NCBI RefSeq assembly: GCF_016679925.1
Contig: NZ_JAEQBW010000001.1
Coordinates: 310,001-374,000 of the forward strand
Direction: 5' to 3'
Length of the DNA stretch: 64,000 nt
Source of the DNA: Marivirga aurantiaca
Lineage (GTDB): Bacteria > Bacteroidota > Bacteroidia > Cytophagales > Cyclobacteriaceae
Part shown: one piece after another, positions 27,701 through 35,608 of the stretch
How the letters are laid out: each line of letters starts with the position of its first letter
How positions within the stretch are numbered: position 1 is the first letter of the stretch
Translations under genes and position numbers: made by a program
Notes under the pieces: model-generated
Seen by the model: the letters and a program-made list of their open reading frames with translations, nothing else
The model's database searches: none
Told to the model about the DNA's origin: nothing

Positions 27701-29228
27701 TTTGCAAGATGAATATTATAAAACCCGAAAAAATAAAAACATCAGTCAGCTTACTGCCCTTTTTACCCCGGCTCAATGTAGCCACTGCCATGGAAGTGGG
27801 CTGAAACCAGAAAGACTAGGTTTTAAAATTGCCGGAAAATCTATTCACGATATCAAATCAATGGATTTTACTGCTTTGGGCGATTGGCTCTCTGGCAGCC
27901 GTAGCATAAAAGGGGTGGATGGAGAACTGCTTTCCAAAATTAAGCCTCATCTCCAAAATACGATTAGCAGGGCAAGGCAATTACATATTGACCATCTGCA
28001 ACTCAAGCGAAAATCCCCCACGCTTTCAGGCGGAGAAAATCAGCGGGTGGAATTAATCAAACAATTGAACAGTCCGCTCAAGGGCATCACCTATTTGCTG
28101 GATGAACCTACCGCTGGCTTATCGAATGAGAACATTCCGGATTTGATTCAAATTCTTAAAGAATTAATTGAAAAGGGAAATACAGTTATTGTAATTGAAC
28201 ATAATAAAGCCATTATCCATTCGGCTGACCATATTTTGGAATTGGGGCCACAAGCGGGAAAATTGGGCGGTCATATCACTTATCAAGGAAATTTAGAAGG
28301 CTTTATAAAAAAGCCAGACTTACATCCTTTTTTGAAAGTGCCAGCAAAACCGGTTCAGCTTAGTAATGGGAAAGAACATATTGTCATACGTAATCTTGCC
28401 AAACATACACTGGTGAAAGATCTATTGGAAGTACCTGTTGGAGGCATTACCGCCATTAGCGGAAAATCGGGGATAGGAAAAACCACTTTCGTGAAAGATA
28501 TTTTGATTCCAAGTATTCAGCAAGGTAAGCCTGTGAATTGTGAGCGCATTGACTTTCCTAAAGGCTATGTCGAAGCACATTATTTTGAGCCCAAAAAGCT
28601 CAGGACTTATGCGGCTACCTTACTGGTGGATTATTTGGATTTACTAAAAGATATTAGCAAAATTTTCGCAAAGGAAACGGGTCTGAAAGCACAGGACTTT
28701 TCCTATAAAACGAAAAGCAGTCAGTGTCCTAACTGCAAAGGCAAAGGTTTTGTAGAAACCAGTCTGGATGTAACCGCCAATGCCATTGAAAAATGTGAAG
28801 TGTGTAATGGGCTCCGCTATCAAAAGCATATCTTGAGGCATAAAGTAGGTTTGAAAAATATTGCAGATGTGCTTGCACTAAACTTAACCGAATTAAAAAT
28901 TTGGTCAGACGAGTTTATATCTTCTGCAAAAAGTCTCGAACTCCTTAACCGACTGGAAGAAATCGGATTGGCGCATCTTCGCTTAGACCAGCCGGTGCAG
29001 TCCCTTTCTTCCGGTGAAAAGCAAAGATTATTGCTGTTGAACTGGCTCCAAAAGCCAACGAAAAACACCCTATATATTTTAGATGAACCTAGCACTGGTT
29101 TACATTATGCGGATGTTGATTTGCTGTATGGTATTCTGGAAAAATTGGCCAATGAAAATGATATTCTGGTCATTGATCATAATTTGTATTTGTTGGAGAT
29201 GATTGGAGTTGGAACGGTTTTAAATTAA
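24726..29228 (+). CDS. tandem (four-module) UvrA-like ABC ATPase
   Basis: A 1500-residue UvrA-family ATPase made of two UvrA-like halves. Walker A motifs occur near residue 28 (TGLSGSGKS), 773 (TGISGSGKS) and 1244 (SGKSGIGKT); the second module lacks one. ABC signatures lie near 347 (SSGDAQRIKL), 653 (LSGGEAQRIKL), 1099 (LSGGENQRVEL) and 1427 (LSSGEKQRLLL), each followed by Walker B (FDEPSIG, LEEPSIG, LDEPTAG, LDEPSTG). Four pairs of CxxC suggest zinc. The UvrB-binding domain is missing from both halves (FARYSAEEKM runs directly into FSFNHPKGAC). Thus a UvrA2-like DNA-binding ATPase, perhaps for drug tolerance rather than standard excision repair. An earlier ATG at 24663 lies within the REP palindrome and is rejected. 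Confidence 0.88.
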   Translation: MRIKNAHQNNLKNISLTIPENQLIVVTGLSGSGKSSLAMGVIANEGYRYFLESLPTYNQQNAQSIPTAEVDDIQDLPPVIKVEQSKRFQSINATFGTLSELTPIFRILFARYSAEEKMSKSLFSFNHPKGACEKCRGIGEAEYIDLDKLIGDENKSLREGAITTTLPNGYIVYSQVTVEELNKVCKAHGFNVDIPWKELTAEQKNVVLNGSERIKVFYGKHSLESRLRWEGLKAKPREEGYYKGMLPIMQDILRRDRNPNILKFASSKTCPSCNGARLKEDHLKYEWKGMNFHAWMELSLSELYEKLDNLALSEGEKALVDKIAIQLFDLIRLGMSDYQLSTPSAEISSGDAQRIKLIKQVNSHLQGILYVFDEPSIGLSKDYKQYLLHILKRLISRGNTVMVVEHDLDFIQSADWIIELGPEAGIHGGEVIFNGSIQDFLHAENISSPTLSVLKSSKENADKASKNKAQKVSVETFQPILGSLSTVSRKTPQILEKINAFCEKEGLNLLSVSDQPIGKTPRSNPATYTGLADKIRDLLAKTSEAKALKLGKGAFSFNNKSGRCESCEGAGVITLSMSLMGAINQICPVCNGKRFKPEVLQVHWNDNNIADIYNLSIEEAYDFFNSEKKIKEILSLMLQLGLGYIKLGQPSNTLSGGEAQRIKLTKHFARQSKKTLLLLEEPSIGLHQQNVQQLMAALHQLKKQTAGIICFENHTEFQTACDIWVDNSLKASSFDYKEEKVQQRVKIQISGASTHHLKDLDLEFPKNQLSVVTGISGSGKSSLVIDTLHGYGLQQMTQQFSTYQQSRVGVNFQFEVNHIEGLTPTICITRKEKNYSQSSDISKQTGIDKILRFAFSRKAQYEGEELSASHFSDNHELGKCAVCDGVGEELLPDLGKLVLDANKSIAKGLFAHNKAIAYYGNPEGQYMAILKKVGEEYGFHLETPFTKFTNQQKEILLQGTGEKVWKATWEYRTKTRKGKQEVSMLWLGLFHYLQDEYYKTRKNKNISQLTALFTPAQCSHCHGSGLKPERLGFKIAGKSIHDIKSMDFTALGDWLSGSRSIKGVDGELLSKIKPHLQNTISRARQLHIDHLQLKRKSPTLSGGENQRVELIKQLNSPLKGITYLLDEPTAGLSNENIPDLIQILKELIEKGNTVIVIEHNKAIIHSADHILELGPQAGKLGGHITYQGNLEGFIKKPDLHPFLKVPAKPVQLSNGKEHIVIRNLAKHTLVKDLLEVPVGGITAISGKSGIGKTTFVKDILIPSIQQGKPVNCERIDFPKGYVEAHYFEPKKLRTYAATLLVDYLDLLKDISKIFAKETGLKAQDFSYKTKSSQCPNCKGKGFVETSLDVTANAIEKCEVCNGLRYQKHILRHKVGLKNIADVLALNLTELKIWSDEFISSAKSLELLNRLEEIGLAHLRLDQPVQSLSSGEKQRLLLLNWLQKPTKNTLYILDEPSTGLHYADVDLLYGILEKLANENDILVIDHNLYLLEMIGVGTVLN

Positions 29229-29408
29229 TGACTATTTCTGTTTTTTTGGTTAATAAGGAAACAAATGAAACACGTGCCAAAGGGGGATGATATGATTTCA
29301 AAACTAGAACAAGTGGACGCTTGGGAATTTTTCAGTTGCAGTTTGTTAAGTAATGGAACTAGGATTAAGGCTCCACATGAACAGTCGGCATCAACTAGAT
29401 ACAAAAGC

Positions 29409-30140
29409 TTGCTTGATTACGGCTCCATAGGAGCCTACTTATGGTAACTGAAAACTGTTGGACAATCCTAAGCTCCGTAGGAGCGTCCTTATCGCCTACA
29501 TTCTCTCAATAAAACTCAAACACATATTTCTCCTCATAATCAACCTCAAACTTTTCAAGAAACCCCAGATACTCTTCCTTAAAACTCATGGTTCTATGAT
29601 GTTCTTCCTGATTTTTTATATAATTAATTACATTCGACCGTTGAGATTTAGAGTATGAAAAAGCACCGTATCCTTCCTGCCATCTAAATTCACGATTATT
29701 AAAGTAATTGTCATTTAACCACTTTGAAGAAGTAGATTTAAGCATCATCATATGGTCTGCAATTGACATCTTCGGGGACAGTTCAAAAAAGACATGAACG
29801 TGGTCTTTCCAACCGTTGATAGCTAAAGGATAAGCATTGTCATTTTTTAGAATACCATGCATATATCGGAACAATTCTGTTCGTATTTCTTTGGTTAATA
29901 AATATTTTCGTCCTTTTACTGCGAATATGCATTGAATGTTAATTTGCGAGTAGGTATTTGCCATGGTTGATTTTTTTTTAGATTCAAAAACTAATGATTA
30001 CATTTTAATTTTTAAAACTTTTGGCTAATTCTTCTCATATAAGGTCGTTCCTACGGAACTTTTAGGGTTTATATTATAGCAGTTACCAAAAGGTCGTTCC
30101 GCTGGAACTAAGGGAAATACTACTAGAAAGAGCATGCTTT
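29409..30140 (-). mobile_element. IS200-like element with palindromic ends
   Basis: The transposase gene 29506-29964 is bracketed by palindromic ends. The left end has GGCTCCATAGGAGCC (29421-29435), the phrase TACTTATGGTAAC and GCTCCGTAGGAGC (29472-29484). The right end has GTTCCTACGGAAC (30047-30059), GTTACC and GTTCCGCTGGAAC (30096-30108). The two ends are inverted relatives of one another (GGAGC..CTTAT against ATAAGG..GTTCC). Subterminal hairpins are what Y1 transposases bind. Exact boundaries are estimated by comparison with the two derivatives to the right. Confidence 0.7.
29506..29964 (-). CDS. tnpA: IS200-like transposase, Y1 family
   Basis: A 152-residue single-domain HUH transposase. 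Visible: the opening YSQINIQCIFAVKGR, the histidine motif in WKDHVHVFFEL, and the catalytic Tyr region RSNVINYIKNQEEHH. All active-site elements look intact, so the gene may be functional. Y1 transposases move single strands and recognise hairpins near the element ends, which fits the palindromes found on both sides. It is a different subgroup from the RAYT at 23987-24598, having no long basic C-terminus. Confidence 0.92.
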   Translation of the reverse strand: MANTYSQINIQCIFAVKGRKYLLTKEIRTELFRYMHGILKNDNAYPLAINGWKDHVHVFFELSPKMSIADHMMMLKSTSSKWLNDNYFNNREFRWQEGYGAFSYSKSQRSNVINYIKNQEEHHRTMSFKEEYLGFLEKFEVDYEEKYVFEFY

Positions 30141-30177
30141 TATCTCGCCATCATTTCATCCGCTTTTAAAACACCCG
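30141..30177 (-). pseudogene. relic of the 3' end of an EF-G-like gene
   Basis: On the minus strand this stretch reads GVLKADEMMAR and a stop. The real gene next to it ends GAFKADERMMG and a stop. The match, including stop position, shows a decayed second copy of the gene tail, lying before the first transposase-less repeat. Confidence 0.5.
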
Positions 30178-30225
30178 AATTAGCTAAACGAACATGTGGA
30201 AGCATTATATGGAAATGTGTGCTTG

Positions 30226-30452
30226 AATTTAGCCCCATCGGGGCTGACTTACGGTAACAAACGATGAAGAGCTGTAGTCTAGCTCCGTAGGAGCGACCTT
30301 ATCATAGACTACAACCTATCTACACCTTGCTCATCTATCTCACATAAGGTCGTTCCTACGGAACTCAGGTCTACTTTACCTTATCCTGTTACCATAAGAT
30401 CGTTCCGCTGGAACTTAGGGTTTTGGGCTAATCGTAAAAGCATGAAGGAAAT
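30226..30452. repeat. transposase-less derivative of the IS200-like element, copy 1
   Basis: Same left end (AGCCCCATCGGGGCT at 30231-30245, TTACGGTAAC, GCTCCGTAGGAGC at 30282-30294) and right end (GTTCCTACGGAAC at 30352-30364, GTTACCATAAG, GTTCCGCTGGAAC at 30402-30414) as the full element, with about 45 bases in place of the transposase gene. It ends AAAAGCATGAAGGAAATC. Confidence 0.75.
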
Positions 30453-30524
30453 CTTTCCTCCCGTTATACAAGCCAAATTAGTAGAAAAGATCATTTGGTA
30501 GCATTTTATGCAACAGAGTGCTTG

Positions 30525-30752
30525 AATTTAGCCCCATAGGAGCTTACTTATGGTAACCGACAACTAAGGGCAACAACCTAGCTCCGTAGGAGCGACCTTA
30601 TCATAGACTACAGCCTATCTACACCTTGCTCATCTATCTCACATATGGTCGTTCCTACGGAACTTAAGTCTACTTTACCTTATGCTGTTACCGTAGGGTC
30701 GTTCCGCTGGAACTTAGGTTTTTGGGCTAATCGTAAAAGCATGAAGGAAATC
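30525..30752. repeat. transposase-less derivative of the IS200-like element, copy 2
   Basis: Near-identical to copy 1, in the same orientation: GCTCCGTAGGAGC at 30581-30593, GTTCCTACGGAAC at 30651-30663, GTTCCGCTGGAAC at 30701-30713, and the same right end. It abuts the stop codon of the ribosomal protection-like gene. Confidence 0.75.
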
Positions 30753-32744
30753 TCACCCCATCATCCGTTCATCAGCCTTAAAAGCCCCGCGCATATGCAA
30801 AATCCACTGCGATTCATTAAGCGGAGAAACGCCTTTGTAGGGACGGGTTTTATCTTCTGTAAGTATAGTTTTTTCATAGCCATCCAGGCGGAGTTTTAGT
30901 CTGCCTTTGCCGGAAGTGGTGGCGCTGAATTGAATAGCATAATCCATAGCTTCGGCTACGGATACTCGACCTTTTAAAATGAAAAATTCCCCATCGAAAA
31001 AAGGGCTTTCCAAAGTGGCACGCATTTGACTTAAATCACTGGAGACCGCCCCAAGATAATCCTGATGGGCTTTGATTTCAAAGGCATACATAGGCTCCAA
31101 AAGATTGGTGCCTGCATTTTCTAATCCTCGCATAACACCCATGGGCGTGGCTAATAAAAAATCTCCCGGGTTGGAATGCACATTATGCTCTTCGCCTTTA
31201 ATTAAAGTAATCTTGATATCGGTTACTTCATAGCCATGCAAACCTTGTTTTAAAGTCCACGGAATGGCGCGCTTCACTTCGTTGATGTATTTTTGGCTGA
31301 TATCGCTAGTGCGGACTTTGTTTTCAAAGCTCACACCACTGTTCGCTTCTCCCGGCTCTATCAGAAATGTCATAATCGCCCAGCAAGGTTTTGGCATCCA
31401 GTAGCGGACAAAGCCTTCGGCTGCTTGAGCAGGGGTTTCTTTATAAATCACTTTTGGCGGAAGGAATTCTGCTTCAATTCCCCATCTTTGGCTCAGGCTG
31501 TCTTTCAAGACCTCCGTTTGAATTGGCCCCAGAATTTTGAGGTGAAACTCCCTTTCTTCCTTAAACCATTTGAAATCTAAAATGGGATCTTCCAGATTGA
31601 GAATTTCTAATGCTTCTCCTAATTTTTGGTAATCTTTTTCTTCTATGGCTTTTACCTCCACCGCCAATACGGCATTACTGATTTTGGAAAAGGAATCCGC
31701 CAGTTTTTCATTGCCTAAAATATCTCCCGCCAGGATTATATCAGAAGTCGTGATCAAACCGATTTCTCCTTGATGGAGCTCAGCCACTTGCTCCAGACCT
31801 CCGGCTTCGGCTTTAAAAATTTGGTTGATTTTAATGTCTTTGCCCATCTCTTGAGAGGGAATGCTGTCTTTGGTTTTTAGCAGACCGCCATAAGATTTGA
31901 TATAGGCGAGCCTTCCAAATTTTTCGTGGAATTCGACTTTAAAAACCCTGGCAGCAGGAGTGGAGTAGTAATTTGTAGGGGAAGGGATCAGCTTTTGCAT
32001 GCTATCTAACAATGCATCTATGCCAAGTCCCAGTTTAGCACTTCCGAAAAGTACTGGATAAAGGCTACCGTTTTTTATATGCGGCAAGGCTTGTGCCAAA
32101 ATATTGGACATTTCGCCTATATTTCCTTCCAGGTATTTTTCCAGAAATGCTTCATCACATTCGGCTAAGTTTTCCAGGGAACTGTCAAGGATTGCATGAT
32201 CGGTAAGGTTTCCACAAGCTTCAAAAGGCACTACTTGCACTTGATTGGAATCCGATAAATCAGGAAGGTTTAAAGCAAATAGTTTAGCGTCTAATTCTTT
32301 CTGAAAATCAGCAAAAACCTGCTCTGGGAATACGCCATCTCTATCAATTTTATTAAAGAAAATGATGACTGGGAGATTACGCTCTTTCAGGCTTTCCCAT
32401 AAATTTAAAGTATGAGCCTGAACTCCTTCTTTAGCCGAAACCACTAAAATCACTGCATCCAAAATGGAAAGTGCCCGATCTACTTCTGCCGCAAAATCAA
32501 TATGACCCGGTGTATCCACCAATTGGAATTGCCTTTGCTTCCAGCTGAAATTAACGGAAGCCGCTTTGATAGAAATTCCCCTGCTTTTCTCCAGCGCCAA
32601 ACCATCCGTGATGGCAGAACCTTTATCCACACTGCCTTGCGTTTTGGTGGCACCCGCCTGATGCAACAAACACTCCGTCAATGAGGTTTTCCCTGCATCT
32701 ACATGCGCTAAAATTCCTATGGTTAAAACTGTTTTTGATGACAT
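30753..32744 (-). CDS. Tet(M)-like ribosomal protection GTPase (EF-G family)
   Basis: A 663-residue translational GTPase resembling tetracycline ribosomal protection proteins. G1 is AHVDAGKTSL, the switch I region EKSRGISIKAA, G3 DTPGHIDF, G4 NKIDRDG. Length and the early GSVDKGSAITDG pattern are those of Tet(M)/Tet(O) rather than EF-G (about 700) and its G' insertion is absent. By family it would bind ribosomes in a GTP-dependent way and expel tetracycline or another bound drug. A -7-like element (CAAACTTA on the plus strand at 32752-32759) sits 8 bases before the ATG, which suggests a leaderless message. Resistance is inferred, not shown. Confidence 0.8.
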   Translation of the reverse strand: MSSKTVLTIGILAHVDAGKTSLTECLLHQAGATKTQGSVDKGSAITDGLALEKSRGISIKAASVNFSWKQRQFQLVDTPGHIDFAAEVDRALSILDAVILVVSAKEGVQAHTLNLWESLKERNLPVIIFFNKIDRDGVFPEQVFADFQKELDAKLFALNLPDLSDSNQVQVVPFEACGNLTDHAILDSSLENLAECDEAFLEKYLEGNIGEMSNILAQALPHIKNGSLYPVLFGSAKLGLGIDALLDSMQKLIPSPTNYYSTPAARVFKVEFHEKFGRLAYIKSYGGLLKTKDSIPSQEMGKDIKINQIFKAEAGGLEQVAELHQGEIGLITTSDIILAGDILGNEKLADSFSKISNAVLAVEVKAIEEKDYQKLGEALEILNLEDPILDFKWFKEEREFHLKILGPIQTEVLKDSLSQRWGIEAEFLPPKVIYKETPAQAAEGFVRYWMPKPCWAIMTFLIEPGEANSGVSFENKVRTSDISQKYINEVKRAIPWTLKQGLHGYEVTDIKITLIKGEEHNVHSNPGDFLLATPMGVMRGLENAGTNLLEPMYAFEIKAHQDYLGAVSSDLSQMRATLESPFFDGEFFILKGRVSVAEAMDYAIQFSATTSGKGRLKLRLDGYEKTILTEDKTRPYKGVSPLNESQWILHMRGAFKADERMMG

Positions 32745-32879
32745 TGGGGTGCAAACTTAGGCAGACTGGTTGGAATTTAGAGTGGGATTGGATAAATTTT
32801 GTTTCATGGAAATAAGAAAGCGTGACAAGCGATCATTAGAGTGGATGATTTTCACGAAAGATTTTAAACTATTTTAAAA

Positions 32880-33368
32880 ATGATGACTGTTAATTATTTT
32901 GAATTTATTGATTTCTGTTCTAGTATAATAATACTAGTTAATAATACATTTTTTAAATTTTATACTGAATTCTTACCAAGGATAGGTTTTTTGGCAATAG
33001 GTTCCTTTTTGCTTAAGCTGATATTTGATTTGAAACATGATTTCTATTTTGAGAAAATCACCTCTTTGGAAATTTTAATTCTAAAACTTAGAAAGCACAC
33101 CAATTCAATTAATTTTTTAATCCGCTTTTTTGCTCTTAATATGGTTATAATATTTTCTTGGATGGGGTTATTGGATATATTTATTGAATTAAAACAATAT
33201 AATAGTTTCACTCATCTATTTCTTAAGAGTGGTTATTTGTTGAGGTCAACCATCAGTTTAATGGGTTATTTCATATTAGGTTTGTTTGCTAAATTATCTA
33301 TGTTAATGATGGGTGGACTAATTAGTTCCTATGAACAAATTGGTTTGAAAAGAGTGTTAAAGTTTTAA
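32880..33368 (+). CDS. small membrane protein of unknown function
   Basis: A 162-residue protein with about four hydrophobic stretches (near 8-25, 33-48, 78-100 and 123-150) and few charged residues between. Base composition is very AT-rich like the Thoeris genes to its right and unlike the gene to its left. The start MMTVNYFEF has no visible leader motif. No family recognised. It ends 85 bases from the 3' end of the convergent ThsB gene, so it marks the edge of the defence locus; whether it belongs to it cannot be told. Confidence 0.5.
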   Translation: MMTVNYFEFIDFCSSIIILVNNTFFKFYTEFLPRIGFLAIGSFLLKLIFDLKHDFYFEKITSLEILILKLRKHTNSINFLIRFFALNMVIIFSWMGLLDIFIELKQYNSFTHLFLKSGYLLRSTISLMGYFILGLFAKLSMLMMGGLISSYEQIGLKRVLKF

Positions 33369-33453
33369 TTAAGAGAGTGATGTGAATTTTGTTTTTGCTT
33401 ATTTTTCAAACCCTTACCTCTATTTTTTATATTTTGATGTTCGGTATTTTTAT

Positions 33454-34065
33454 CTAACGTTGCTTTGACAAATTATAGTTCCAACTTTCTTTACTTTTGT
33501 TATACGCATTCTCAATATAATGTGAAGGGTTATTTAGGAAGTTCTCTTCCTCAACCAAAGCTATATAAGAACCATTCAATTGGTCAAATGATTGGCAATT
33601 TGGGCAAGAGTATTTATTATCAGTATTTAAATTATACCTATTATTATTTACTATGTCATATAATTTTGAATCATCAATAACTCTTGGAGTACATCCATCT
33701 TGATTTTGATTGCGACTAATTAACCAATCGTAACTTCCGTTATATTTCATAATCACACCCACTATACCATTTGTTCTTGAAGTGGTTGATTGTCTTTTAT
33801 ATTCTTTCAATGAATACTGGATTTCCCAGTCTACCCAATTGCTATTTTTTAGATTTGGTGAGATAATCACAATAGTCACTGATGTCTGAAATATCATATC
33901 TTTTAAACTATTTTTAATGCGGTCAATTTTATCTCCTGACATATCAGGAGATTCCGCAGTTTCACCTTGATAGTAACGTGAATCATCCCCTAATTTTTCG
34001 ATGATTTCATCTCTTAAATCAGAAGCTTCATCGTATTTATAAGCAATAAATGTTTCTCTTGCCAT
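33454..34065 (-). CDS. thsB: Thoeris ThsB, TIR-like (MTH538/DUF1863 type)
   Basis: A 203-residue TIR-like protein of the MTH538 group. The fold is shown by TFIAYKYDEASDLRDEI (first strand and helix), YYQGETAESPDM, TSVTIVIISPNLK, and SNWVDWEIQYSLKE. The Glu at residue 81 in the WVDWE motif is the likely catalytic residue for NAD+ cleavage. The C-terminal part has a CPNC pair. In Thoeris, ThsB senses phage infection and makes a cyclic ADP-ribose isomer from NAD+ that activates ThsA. The gene starts 2 bases after thsA, so the two are translated from one message. Confidence 0.88.
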   Translation of the reverse strand: MARETFIAYKYDEASDLRDEIIEKLGDDSRYYQGETAESPDMSGDKIDRIKNSLKDMIFQTSVTIVIISPNLKNSNWVDWEIQYSLKEYKRQSTTSRTNGIVGVIMKYNGSYDWLISRNQNQDGCTPRVIDDSKLYDIVNNNRYNLNTDNKYSCPNCQSFDQLNGSYIALVEEENFLNNPSHYIENAYNKSKESWNYNLSKQR

Positions 34066-34067
34066 TT

Positions 34068-35510
34068 TTATTTTTTTAAATTTTTTAGTAAATCCTTAAT
34101 GATTTTAAGAGCCTGAGCGAATGTTGTTTCATCATCAGCTAATTTTTCTAAAATGGGCATTATCATTTTAGGATTTTCAAAATATTTATTTGGCTCTTCT
34201 GAAATAATATTAAAAATTTTTTCAGAAGCATATTTAGTTAACCCTATCGGAATACAAACACACCCATTCTTGTGAGCGATTTCAAATTCGCTAATCACTC
34301 CGTTAGCTTCTATTATTTCACTGTCAACGAGCTTATTGCCAAATACAAAGAATGAAATACCACACTTAGAAATCATATTTTCTCTATAATCAGACCACAA
34401 TTCCTTCAAATTTTTTGACCCCGTTTCAAATTGTGGAAAGGGTTTTAGAATCAATTGACTTTCGGAATATTTATTAGAATTGCTATGTATTGCGTCCAAT
34501 GCTCCATTTATTACAGAACTTCCTATACCCCATCCAAAACCATTTACAATCCTATAATCATTTTCGATGATAATCTTTGATAAATTATGTACGAATCCTA
34601 TAGCATTGTTCTTATTGTGTGGCTCATAGGTTTCTGCACTTCCTGAAATAAAAACTGTTCGCTTTTTATATCTATTTTCAATTTCAGTTAGAACTGATGT
34701 AATGTCATTATAACTCTCTACAAGTAAAGATTTTATACCATAACGCTTTAAATCATTTATTGCGAGAGATTGTCTTCTATTATTGTAATCTAATGAAGCT
34801 TGGTCAGGATTTAAAGGGTCTCCAAGTTCATGCTTTTTAACAAAATAGTAGTGTTGTCTTTTATCTTTACTAAACCTGAAGTTTAATCGACTTAAAACAT
34901 AATCGAGATTTGGGTCAGAAAAACTAAACCCAATGAATAAGAATGTTTTGGTTGTTAGTTCTCCGCTTAATGCATTTATAAATGGTTCATGTGTTTGATG
35001 ATATTGTTCATACTGTTGTTTGGTTAAAATAGCTTCGTCAGGATGATTGACATCTCCGTGCATTTTGTAAATAACCAAGTCCCTTTTAGGCTTAGTGTTT
35101 AATAGTTGATTGTTTCTATATTTAACATCAATTATTTTATTTTCTTTCAGATATGTTTTTTCTAAAAGTTCGTCATAATTTGTAGTCCATATTGACGAAA
35201 CAGGTAAGCGAGCAATGATTCGATGATTTTCAGTTTCCATCGTATCCTCAGTAAACTCTTCTAAAATTTTTCTATTTAGTTTCGACCGAGTAAGGTTTTC
35301 ATTGACGTGATATTGAGCAATTGATATTAGGTCTTTTTCTTGGTTAATATTTAAACCTAAATCTTGAGCAATTTCACTCATCAAATCTGACCAATTAACA
35401 TACCCAGCAGGAATTGATAGTCCAGCACCTGCAAAAATAGAAGCGGTGCCTTCATTCAAATCTTTCACATAGTCGTTTATAAATACTTCTATTTCGTTGC
35501 TAAATTTCAT
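34068..35510 (-). CDS. thsA: Thoeris ThsA, SIR2-SLOG NADase effector
   Basis: A 480-residue effector of type I Thoeris. An N-terminal SIR2 domain (about 1-275) contains FAGAGLSIPAGYVNW, TTNYDELLE with Asn at 111 and YKMHGDVNHP with His at 151, very close to the Asn and His reported as catalytic in the Bacillus cereus protein. The C-terminal SLOG domain (about 290-470) starts with TVFISGSAETYEP, has GFGWGIGSSVINGAL, and later NGVISEFEIAHKNGC; this domain binds the cyclic ADP-ribose signal. Activated ThsA depletes NAD+. The frame extends to a GTG at 35534; I prefer the ATG at 35510. Confidence 0.92.
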   Translation of the reverse strand: MKFSNEIEVFINDYVKDLNEGTASIFAGAGLSIPAGYVNWSDLMSEIAQDLGLNINQEKDLISIAQYHVNENLTRSKLNRKILEEFTEDTMETENHRIIARLPVSSIWTTNYDELLEKTYLKENKIIDVKYRNNQLLNTKPKRDLVIYKMHGDVNHPDEAILTKQQYEQYHQTHEPFINALSGELTTKTFLFIGFSFSDPNLDYVLSRLNFRFSKDKRQHYYFVKKHELGDPLNPDQASLDYNNRRQSLAINDLKRYGIKSLLVESYNDITSVLTEIENRYKKRTVFISGSAETYEPHNKNNAIGFVHNLSKIIIENDYRIVNGFGWGIGSSVINGALDAIHSNSNKYSESQLILKPFPQFETGSKNLKELWSDYRENMISKCGISFFVFGNKLVDSEIIEANGVISEFEIAHKNGCVCIPIGLTKYASEKIFNIISEEPNKYFENPKMIMPILEKLADDETTFAQALKIIKDLLKNLKK

Positions 35511-35608
35511 CTGATAATTTTTATAAGTGACCACCCTAGAAGCAAGTATGAGTTAACATTCATTCTAGTGATTACTAATTGAATAACTCAAAATGTTTAA
35601 TTTTTTTT

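Noticed and set aside
29265-29447. 60-codon frame after the UvrA-like gene
   Set aside because: It runs into the palindromic left end of the IS200-like element, and has no recognisable protein features.
30226-30752. Repeats that could be read as a CRISPR array
   Set aside because: Units are long, only two, internally palindromic and without regular spacers; no cas genes are present.
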